NCBI GenBank assembly: GCA_019454045.1
Contig: SKCR01006528.1
Location: 1 to 64,000 of the forward strand
Reading direction: 5' to 3'
Source of the DNA: Zanthoxylum bungeanum
Lineage: Eukaryota; Streptophyta; Magnoliopsida; Sapindales; Rutaceae
DNA: 64,000 bases
Both the position numbers and the translations under genes were made by a program. Under the pieces are notes generated by a model. It was not told the origin of the DNA. It searched no databases and saw nothing but the letters and a program-made list of their open reading frames with translations. Positions 55,766 to 64,000 of this stretch are shown one piece after another. Each line of letters opens with the position of its first letter. The stretch's first letter is position 1.

Positions 55766-57078
55766 TAGAGAATCGACCCCGAAATAATGTCTTGTAATGT
55801 TTGTGAGTTTTGCTTTAGATAACCTTTTCTACAAGTGGGTTGGGACCAAGGGGTTAATAAAACTTTCCAAACTAAAGTTGATTTAACCAAAGGTATTATT
55901 AGAGTTAGATATGATTTGGTGTCTTCCTTCACTCACTACCTTTTTATAGCAAAAAAAGCTGTGAAGACATCTAGATAATCATTTACTCAAAGCTTACCTT
56001 AAAGCTTATTTAAAGTGATGGACTAATTTGGAGGATCTATTGTTTATTCCTGTCACCAAGGCGATAAGAGCCTAAGAGGTAAGGGTATTTAAGAGAGTTC
56101 GCTTCACCCTCCCTCTGGGGAATTTTCAATAGAGGAATCCATTTGGTAGTTATTCATGCATCGTGAAGTCATTTTTGCTCGAAGCGGCGAATCGTTATAT
56201 GGTATCATCACTCATTGGCACGTACCTTAGGGTATAAAAAAATGCGCTCACTTGGTCGCTCGAACCCTTTAGTGGGGAGACCTAGTTGTGGGCAACCCTT
56301 CACCGGCGGGAGCCTTTGTTTATAATCCTATAAACCCGCATGTGAACCATAGTTGTATGACATATAGAAGCCAACCCTTCTCCCTGGAAACCCTCTACCC
56401 ATCCACCACTCTGTTCCACCACCCACCTACATGATTAGCTCCGGCCTACCCGAAAGCCTTGTCCTCCAAACCATCGACCACCAAGCCTTCTACATGGAGA
56501 CATAAGGTAGCAGTAGTGAAGATGAAACGGGGAAATGGATAGATTCATGGGAAAACTTCTCGATCACTGGCAAAGAGAAGGATGAATAGAAAGAATAACT
56601 ACTGCAGTCAGAGAATCTGACGCTCAAATGAATCAAGAAGACTGAAGAAGACAAGGCTGCAGATGACGAAGACATTTATTTTTGTAATCCCGCGTTTATT
56701 AGTCATAAAGACATTATTTTCCTTACTTGCTTGAAGTTTTTTTAGTTTACATCATAATATGTGTGACATGAGCGTATTTGACATTAATTCGACAAAAGCA
56801 AAGACATTTAATCTTGGTACATCCAAAAACTCCAAGTGAATTTTAATTGCAAGTGAGAAGCGGAATGGAATTGACAGAAGGAAATTGTAATCAGGCCCAG
56901 GGGGCGACCAAAGGCATTAATAAGCGAAGGGCACCAAAGAAGCACAAGGAAGGCCTAACCCATCGGAATAGGAAATACATCCATGCATACATGCATACAC
57001 GTCAAATGCCCGCAATTTTTGTTTTGTTTTTGTTCGCAGGTTTTGAAGAAAAGGAAAAAGCGGCAAAGACAAGCAAAT
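55766..57078 (+). other. Non-coding interior of the Tat-like element
   Basis: 1.3 kb in which I can identify no gag or pol domain. The text at 56361-56400 (CCAACCCTTCTCCCTGG) repeats a piece of the LTR (43396 and 58626), hinting at an internal rearrangement. Confidence 0.55.
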
Positions 57079-57535
57079 CGGGAACAAGACCCACAACACA
57101 GTTCGGGAACAAGACCCACAACTCAAATCGGGAACAAGACCCATAATTCAAATCGGGAACAAGACCCACAATTCAAATCGGGAACAAGACCTACAACTCA
57201 AATCGGGAACAAGACCCACAACACAGTTCAGGAACAAGACCCACAATTCAAATCGGGAACAAGACCAACTATTCAAATCGGGAACAAGACCCTCAACTCA
57301 AATTGGGAACAAGACCCACAACACAGTTCGGGAATAAGACCCACAATTCAAATCGGGAACAAAACCCACAACTCAAATCGGGAACAAGACGCACAACACA
57401 GTTCGGGAACAAGACCCATAACTCAAATCGGGAACAAGACCCACAATTCAAATCGGGAATAAGACCCACAACTCAAATCGGGAACAAGACCCACAACACA
57501 GTTCGGGAATAAAGCCCATAACTCGGTGGTTCGGG
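57079..57535 (+). repeat. 25-bp minisatellite, 18 units
   Basis: Units CGGGAACAAGACCCACAAC plus either TCAAAT or ACAGTT begin every 25 bases from 57079 to 57504 without a single indel. ACAGTT-type units are numbers 1, 6, 10, 13 and 17. A partial longer unit closes the array. Because 25 is not a multiple of 3, the three frames are cyclic shifts of the same repeat peptide, and all are open. Confidence 0.95.
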
Positions 57536-57580
57536 AACAAGACCCAGAGGACAAAACAAATCGCCATCACCTCACATCAG

Positions 57581-57706
57581 TAACAGTTCGGGAATGAACC
57601 ACCTCTCAAGTAATGGTTCGGGAATGAACCACCTCTCAAGTAATGGTTCGTGAATGAACCATCCACCTCTTAAAGTAAAGGTTCGGGAATGAACCACCTC
57701 ACATCA
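57581..57706 (+). repeat. 30-bp tandem repeat with GGTTC/GAACC hairpin
   Basis: Four units of the type GGTTCGGGAATGAACCACCT spaced about 30-38 bp. Each contains GGTTC and GAACC around a 6-base loop. Confidence 0.85.
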
Positions 57707-57910
57707 GCTCAGTTCGGTAATGAATCCTAGAGATCGCAACATCTTGCAAGGATGAACCTTAGGGGTCGCAGCACCTCGTCACCAAATCAACTCGGTTCGA
57801 AGCCTCTCAAAGAAACAGGTAAGTTCGGTGGCAACTGGCGATCCAAGTAAGTAAAAATACATGCATGACTTTGAAGGATTGTCACTGTCACACACTGCAC
57901 AAGTACCATC

Positions 57911-57924
57911 AAAGTGGGGGTGAC
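57911..57924 (+). other. Polypurine tract of the Tat-like element
   Basis: AAAGTGGGGGTGAC immediately before the 3' LTR. Confidence 0.85.
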
Positions 57925-60900
57925 TGTAGACACTGTATTTTTTCATAAAGCCCAATGATGAGCCTCATATGAAGGCACTACCCGATAAGTTGCAGAAGTC
58001 ACGAGAAAAGGACGTCCGAAAGAACAAATTTAAAAATTAATACCTTATCAAATTTAATTCTTTTTTAGCCTCGGGTTCGCTCGATTAATCTCTGTTTTAA
58101 CTATTAGGCTCGGCCCAAAATCCCCGCAACCCAAAGAACCAAGCCACACGCCCAGGCCCACCAAAGCCCAATCCAAAAATATTCAACACATTTAAAACAC
58201 ATGTCTAAATTAAATCAAATCCCCATTCTTAAATTAAATAAAATCCTCTTCCTAAATTAAGTAAATCACCTTCCAAATTAAATATATTCCCCAATATATT
58301 TGCTTGATTTGTTCCCTTTTTTGCTTGATTAATTAAACACATCCCTTATTTGCTTGATTTGTTCCCCAATATTTTTTCTTTCCTTAAACAAATTAATTAA
58401 ACACATCCCTTATTTGCTTGATTTGTTCCCTTTTCAAGCCATGCATACACAAGGAAACCCTAGGCTCACCATTATAAAAAGAAAAATAAACCAACCCTGA
58501 TCTTCTCTTCTCATTCCACACGGCTCACACAAGATTCACAAAGAAAATAAACCCTAAACTCGTCTCTCTCATTTCTCTCTTCTCCCATTCTCGGCAATCA
58601 ACAAGAAAATAAACCCTAGACCAGCCAACCCTTCTCCCTGGAAACCCTCTCTCCTCCCTCACTCTCGGCAAACATGACAACATGCAGCCCCCCTCCTGGA
58701 CGACTCAGGAAATAAAACCTAACCCTTTCTCTCGTCCCTTCTCTCTCATTAAGACTCCCACGACTCTCAAGTTGACAACACACTAGCACTGCCTCATTCT
58801 CCCTCTCGCCTTACAAACCCAAAGCACAAAGACCCTTGACGCACCAGCAGTAACCCTACATCACGTCAAAGCCAAAACACACAGCCCTTTACAAGTAATA
58901 AACACAAAGCAGACCCAACTCACACACCGACTCATACAAGTAAACACAAATCCACCGACTCACACAAATGAACCCACACACATGGCCCCTCTTAGACGTA
59001 GCACACACCGCTTTATCCCACTGACCGACACATAGCTAAAAATAAAGCCAACCTCACCGTACAAATCAGCAAGCCACACACAGGCCATTAACGCATGCAG
59101 CTTCCACTTGAAACTAGCAAACTGTACCAAATAACCGTGAAACACAATCAGCAACAAGACCGACCGAACGAATCAAACACCAAAAACAGCCCCAAATAGT
59201 CCCTAAAATCACCAAAAATAGTCTCTGAATCACCAAAAAAATAGTCCCAATAACCACTACAAAACTGCCCATTTACCATGTCCAAAACAGTGGCCAGATA
59301 ACCCCAAAACCATCCCAGAAATCACGCCAAAAAAGACCCTTAAAACACCCCATGAATCACCCAAAAATAGCCCTAAAATACCCTTAAAACAGTATAAAAA
59401 CATGGACCAAACAGTAGCAAAAATAGTGAAGAAAATAGAGAAAATAACAGCTTAAAACAGCGAAACAGTGGAGGAAAATATCGAACCAGTGAACCATAAA
59501 AGCTACAGAGCCTTAACCCTAACGGCGACGATGCAACGTACTTCCGAGAAGCAACTTAAAAGGTAAGACCTGAGGGCGCCCTTTGCTATTTTTTTATTCA
59601 TCTTTTCAATTATCTATTGTTATTTCCACGCATGCATCTTTATGGTTCAAGCCTATTATTTTTATTTATATTGGGTTAATGATCGCGTGCTATCTCTTGC
59701 GGTATATCGGATGGAAACCCAGACGTAAATTCCGTATCCGAATCCGAATGGACTGTAGTGCGGTCTGTACTTGGGATACAACTCAACGTACCGCTTGAGA
59801 AACTTTCAAGCACGTGTTACATTTTGGTATTTAATTTTGTGTTTGTTGTTCCGCTATTTATTTTCTATGTATTGTCTCTTTATTTATTTATGAATTGCTA
59901 TCTAGTGCGCATGGGCTAATCATGTGGATTAAGGGTCCTCAATTCGTGGGAAAAGCCTGAAGGCTACCTTTACCATAATATTTTGCCACGCCAGACGAAG
60001 TAAAGTTGATTGAATGTGAAATACGTTCAGTCGGGCATATGAGGTCCCATATAGATGTCGGCCTTGGTCGCATCTCTTTTATTTTGTGTTATTTACTTTC
60101 CGCATGTTATTGTTTTATTTGTTTGTATGTATTTTATTTAGTGCCAATGGGCTAATCATGATGGATTAAAGGTCCTCTATTCGAGGGAAATTCCTAAAGG
60201 CTACCTTTACCACGAAGTTTTGCCGCGCCGGACGAAGTATGCTTGATTGAATGTGAAATATGTTCAATCGGGCATACGAGGTTCTATATAGATGTCGGCC
60301 TTGGTCGCATCTATTTTATTATTCCTTTATTTACTTTCCGCATGTTATTGCTTTATTTATTTATGTATTGTTAATTTAGTGCGCATGGGCTAATCATGAT
60401 GGATTAAAGGTCATGTATTCGAGGGAAATACTTAAAGGCTACCTTTACCATGATGATTTGCCGCGTCGGACGAAGTATACTTGGTTGAATGTGAAATACG
60501 TTCAATCAGACATACGAGGTCCCATATAGATGTAGGCCTTGGTCGCATCACTTTTATTATTCTGTAACTTACTCTCCGCATGTTATTGCTTTATTTATTT
60601 ATGCATTGCTATCTAGTGCGCATAGGTTAATCATGTGGATGAAAGGTCCTCAATTCGAGGGAAAATCCTGAAGGCTACCTTTACCATGATGTTTTACCAC
60701 GCCGGACGAAGTATTCTTGATTGAATGTGAAATACGTTCAGTCGGGCATACGAGTATGGGCTAATCATGATGGATTAAAGGTCATCTATTCGAGGGAAAT
60801 ACCTAAAGGCTACCTTTACCATGACGTTTTGCCGCGCCGGACGAAGTATACTTGGTTGAATGTGAAATACGTTCAATCGGGCATACGAAGTCTCATATAG

Positions 60901-61477
60901 ATGTTGGCCTTGGTCGCATCTCTTTTATTATTTTGTTATTCATCTGTTTGTTTGTTATTTATCACTTCATATTCATCCTATTAGTTATCTCTATTCATTC
61001 TGCCGCATCACTTCACGTTTACTTCCATGCATGCTTGCCTCTTTAGTTATTTCTTTCACATTACGTACTTAATTATCCGCTTTTATTATTAATGCTTTTA
61101 CAGTTACTGTTAATTATATTATTGCGCTTCATTGTTTAATACGTTTATGGAATTATATATTTGACTTCATTTTTATTTACGTTTATGGGTGTGCAAACTT
61201 GTGTGTTGATTAAATTATCTTGCATGTGTTGCATAATACTTGGTTACATTATTGCATAAATCCTTTCATTACAATTGGCATAAGTAAGGGACCATTTCGA
61301 ACCCTACGGTTTGAGGTCTTCCCTTGCGAGGGGTGAATGCGGCCTTAAATCATTTCTTAGTTCACACTAGGTGGCGACTCCATTTATTCTCCGGTTTAGT
61401 CCCCCACGGGCTACTCTGTATTCCCGATCGGGCCGCGAGCCCGGACAGCATCGAACACCTCTGTGCCTGTGTCCACA
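57925..61477 (+). repeat. 3' LTR of the Tat-like element
   Basis: 3,553 bp, against 2.9 kb for the 5' LTR. The surplus is mainly extra copies of the 237-bp unit and a small duplication around 58300-58435 (TTTGCTTGATT words). At 61285-61289 it keeps the unoccupied TAAGG site at which the intact Copia entered the other LTR. Confidence 0.92.
59904..60920 (+). repeat. Tandem array of about 237-bp units in the 3' LTR
   Basis: Units start at about 59904, 60141, 60379, 60617 and 60754; the fourth is truncated to about 137 bp. Each contains GGGCTAATCATG, GGCTACCTTTACCA, CGGACGAAGTA and CGGCCTTGGTCGCATC. The 5' LTR has only two such units. Confidence 0.92.
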
Positions 61478-61680
61478 ATAACGAACAGCTTTCAAAACAT
61501 CTTTGGGAATGTCTCCATATCATCTAGTTTATGGAAAATCTTGTCATATGCATGTAGAACTTGAGCATAAAACATATTGGGCTATTAAAGCATTCAATTC
61601 AATCCTTGAAAATGCTAGTCATGAACGTAAACTTTAATTAAATGAACTTGAAGAGTTAAGAAATAATTCATATGAGAACG
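61478..61680 (+). pseudogene. Athila-like integrase, middle part
   Basis: It continues from 42751: [20 protein letters not shown], then [20 protein letters not shown], then LNELEELRNNSYEN. There is one stop near 61636. It breaks off at the solo LTR at 61681. Confidence 0.9.
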
Positions 61681-62556
61681 TGATTACGCCCAAAAAGTAC
61701 TTGTGGTTATCGCAGTATAGTTGGGGTGTCGATTCCTCAAAGAGATGGTTACAAGGAACTATTTTACTTATGCAAAAACGTTAACAATAACTTAATTAAA
61801 TAAAAGATTGAATTGGAAATTTAAACTAAATATTATGAAAATTATGCAGGAATTATCAATAGAGAGAAATAGCAAAGTGTCAGGAATTCCTCTTGTATCA
61901 AGTTCTTATATTCAGTTATCCATTCTTTTTATTACGCAATTAAAGGTTTCACATCCCAAACCAACAATCGGAGGATACTCAATTCTCAACACACTAAGTT
62001 CTAAAGTAATTGATAAATTATATTCTCTATGTTAACATCACATAAAGTTATTGTTACGACCTATCCAACGTCGATAATATACCCTCAAGCAATATTGCAG
62101 AAGAATATCAACTCATAAAACAACTTCTACCAGTCATAACTGATTTTACAAATCACACATAGAAGAAACATGACTATTCATATATGCAAGTTGATAAAAT
62201 ACAGTTTCTGGATTCATATAATCAAAAGATAAAAAGAATAATAAGATATCAATTGTATTAAGCAATAAAGTTCATCCAAGAATCAATAACATGAATATAA
62301 TAGTTGAATACAAGAGTTCATCCTTAGTTTTGCCTAGTAGATTAGTTCTCCATGGAAAGAATAGACACAGCCTGAAGAGATTGCAGCAGCATCCTGTCTG
62401 GTATGAAGTTTCTTCGTTCTTCAATCTCGAATTTGTGTTTGTGGCTCTTTTCATTGCTCATAATAACAAAGCACAAAATAAACTCTAATTAAGGTTAAAT
62501 ACATGATAATTAAGCCAAGTTAGCGATGTTCAAAGTACTCTATCGTGCACTTATCA
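61681..62556 (-). mobile_element. Solo LTR, 876 bp
   Basis: TG at 61681, CA at 62555-62556, exact target duplication GAACG (61676-61680 and 62557-62561). No internal region is present. The integrase frame SYENAKILKAKT is restored when it is removed. Minus orientation is proposed because its left end resembles the left end of the 63388 LTR (CGCAGTATAGT, TCGATTCC) and its minus-strand start is TGATAAGTGCACG. The small frames at 61808-62035, 62272-62454 and 62291-62488 inside it are not considered genes. Confidence 0.85.
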
Positions 62557-62863
62557 GAACGCGAAAATTCTTAAAGCTAAAACTAAGGTCTTTCATGATA
62601 GTCAAATTTCACGAAAAATATTTGAAATTGGTCAAAACGTTTTGCTTTATAATTCTCGTCTTCATTTTTTTGCTGGAAAATTGAAATCCAAATGAAGTGG
62701 TCCATTTATTGTGAATCACATTTACCCATATGGAGCTATTGACATTGAAAATCTTAGGGATGGTGATGTATTTAAAGTGAATGGACAACGTCTGAAATCA
62801 TTTTTGGAGTGTTCAAATTTTCAAGAATCTCTTTTCCTTTCAAACCCAATGTATTGTGATTGA
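62557..62863 (+). pseudogene. Athila-like integrase, C-terminal end
   Basis: AKILKAKTKVFHDSQISRKI, then GQNVLLYNSRLHFFAGKLKS, then one stop (near 62694), then NLRDGDVFKVNGQRLKSFLE and a natural stop at 62861-62863. This is the usual end of Athila pol. Confidence 0.9.
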
Positions 62864-63387
62864 TGTATTTTCTTTTCTTTTATTTTGTATTTGTCTAATT
62901 TCCATTTTTTCTTGAGTTTTGCAGCATTTTTTTCTTTTCTATTTTTGTCAGAATCTTACACCCGGTTAAATAGCGGATAACGGTACTCCGTGACACTAAG
63001 TCGGTTTTTCAGTTTCTTAAAATTATTGATACCCTACAATCAAGGCATAGAAGAAACTCTTGCAAAACTCCACAATCATTTTCCTTCTCTCCCCCAAAAT
63101 ACTCTAATGAAAATTTACAAAGCACGCACCGAAAGAATGAGGCTTCTTATGATCGTTAGGTAATTGAAGCAATGGTTTGCTTGGCAGGTGAGTCATCTGA
63201 CACTTTCGTTTTTACTTGCCTGATTTAGGAAAAATCTCATATGCTTAGAAACGAAGAGCTAAGCAATTAGATGTTTGTTAAAAATATGCAAGCTGGACGT
63301 GCAACACTCATTGTTGTTCTTTAGGAATGGTGTCTGACAATCGTGAAGATAAAATTCAATTCATTAGATATAGCTCGAGTAAGGCGT
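62864..63387 (+). other. Athila-like 3' non-coding tail
   Basis: It contains TAGCGGATAACGGTACTCCG near 62970 and no convincing frame. Athila elements often carry an envelope-like frame after pol; none is readable here. It is cut by the LTR starting at 63388. Confidence 0.6.
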
Positions 63388-64000
63388 TGATCGGTGGTAA
63401 ACACATATGTAACGCAAACACACGTATCGCTCAAGTAGTATAAAAATATCGGTCCCACGAGGACTTAATTTCTACTGTTGTTATTAATTATTGATACTAT
63501 TTATTTACATGTATCTAATTAAAGGGAGAAGGGAATCATTGCTTGATTGATTGGTTGAATGTGGATTTCCTAAATAAATAAATATACAAAAAAAATACTA
63601 AAGAAAATAAACAAAAGACATAAATATATAGGGTTGTGATTCCATACAATATTATTCAAATGATGAATTGATTCTCTTATATAAGTGTAATAAATCAGTT
63701 TGCTAACCTGGAACACGAAGATATGCAAAAGCCTCTTCCGATGGACAGATGCAAACACCTAGTATAACCGAATTAATCATATGTCTATGTTAACCATGTT
63801 ACCTGAATTCATTAAGTTCAAGTTCCAATTGTGGTTACCCCCGCCCGACAGGTGTATGTCTATCCTGGAAGGAAATCTACCTAAGGGTCACCATGCCCCA
63901 AGGTGAAATCGTGAGCTATTGAATCTAAGACTGAAATCAAAAATCCCTTTTCCAAGTTCATTTTAAGTTTATCACATCAATCTTATTAATGGCCAGTTAA
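63388..64000 (-). repeat. Athila-type LTR, continues past the window
   Basis: It starts TGATCGGTGG and follows 3001-3610 closely (ATCGCTCAAGTAGTATAAAA, GGACTTAATTTCTACT, CCCCCGCCCGACA). It has the same orientation as the 3001-4848 LTR, opposite to the backbone Athila element, so it is a separate insertion and not the backbone's own 3' LTR. Confidence 0.85.

Larger units (their letters stand above)
42752..61477 (+). mobile_element. Tat/Ogre-like non-autonomous LTR element, interrupted by the intact Copia
   Basis: Long LTRs begin TGTAGACACTGTATTTTT and end CTGTGTCCACA. The primer binding site TGGCGACTCTACTGGGGA is the tRNA-Arg type known from Ogre/Tat elements. The interior is only 2.18 kb (55745-57924), with no gag-pol; it contains minisatellite arrays instead. 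Flanking bases (CATTC and ATAAC) do not form a clean target duplication, but the interrupted integrase continues on the far side ([18 protein letters not shown]). It must have been moved by a relative's enzymes. Confidence 0.88.
9546..63387 (+). mobile_element. Athila-like Ty3/Gypsy element, degenerate, host of the nested stack
   Basis: The backbone element on the + strand. Its parts, in order, are an LTR remnant, gag in two pieces, protease, RT, RNase H, integrase in three pieces and a 3' non-coding tail. Between them lie five later insertions that account for most of its 54-kb span. Lineage is inferred from the gag start (RTLRQFMNPTRT), the protease region (INIPLL-like block, GRPFLA) and the RT region (WRMCIDCRKLNDATRKDHF), which are characteristic of the Athila/Tat branch. 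Each domain carries stops or frameshifts. The 3' LTR is not in the window. Confidence 0.8.

Noticed and set aside
56983..57462. 159-codon frame over the minisatellite as a repeat protein gene
   Set aside because: The 25-bp unit leaves all three frames open by its composition, and there is no start context, domain or conserved copy. It is reported as a repeat instead.
57079..57535. CRISPR array
   Set aside because: Head-to-tail units without unique spacers in eukaryotic transposon DNA.
57911..57930. Target duplication of the Tat-like element
   Set aside because: The flanks CATTC (42747-42751) and ATAAC (61478-61482) do not match, and shifting the borders by one or two bases does not give a convincing pair.
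1..64000. Host genes, tRNA or rRNA genes
   Set aside because: No frame outside transposon sequence exceeds about 100 codons or shows a known domain, and no cloverleaf-type A and B box pair or rRNA segment was recognised. The tRNA-like words are all primer binding sites.
63388..64000. 3' LTR of the backbone Athila-like element
   Set aside because: It is in the opposite orientation to the backbone and matches the 3001-4848 family more closely than the 9546-10265 remnant.

Overview
The window is nuclear DNA from a flowering plant, probably a repeat-rich intergenic or pericentromeric stretch. The basis is the content: it is AT-rich and filled almost end to end with plant-type LTR retrotransposons (Ty1/Copia; Ty3/Gypsy of Athila-, Tat- and chromovirus-like types). 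I found no host protein gene, tRNA or rRNA gene. The species cannot be named from what is visible. Only one long intact reading frame exists, the 1,317-residue Copia polyprotein at 49630-53583.

The layout is a nested stack. The backbone is an old, broken Athila-like Gypsy element on the + strand. Its pieces can be read in order: LTR remnant 9546-10265, gag 10286-10953 and 14930-15396, protease and RT 31943-34039, RNase H and integrase 41498-42751, integrase tail 61478-61680 and 62557-62863. Between the pieces lie later insertions: (a) a truncated Copia, 10954-14872; (b) a minus-strand Gypsy, 15397-31937, target duplication AGGGG, itself interrupted by a degenerate Copia, 19108-28735, target duplication CACAT; (c) a non-coding element with chromovirus-like LTRs, 34040-41497; (d) a non-coding Tat/Ogre-like element, 42752-61477, whose 5' LTR holds the young intact Copia, 45471-55552, target duplication TAAGG; (e) an 876-bp solo LTR, 61681-62556, target duplication GAACG. 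At three junctions (AGGGG, GAACG and an inferred GCAAT), removing the insertion and one target copy restores the Athila reading frame.

The left flank (1-9545) is a pile of LTRs: the 5' end of a minus-strand Copia, a minus-strand Gypsy LTR split by a 3.3-kb Athila-type insertion (3001-6308, target duplication ACCAT/ACCGT), and a less certain LTR at 8158-9545. The right edge (63388-64000) starts another copy of the 3001-4848 LTR family.

Nothing here works as a host pathway. The Copia polyprotein carries gag, protease, integrase, RT and RNase H motifs, and could act on its own RNA. The most unusual structures are a chain of about nine short inverted repeats with 3-nt loops inside every Copia LTR, with compensatory changes between subfamilies; a second set of hairpin-forming repeats in the chromovirus-like LTRs; an exact 25-bp, 18-unit array inside the Tat-like element; and a diverged repeat family in the Copia leader. 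Coordinates and comparisons were made by eye, so boundaries without a stated target duplication are approximate.
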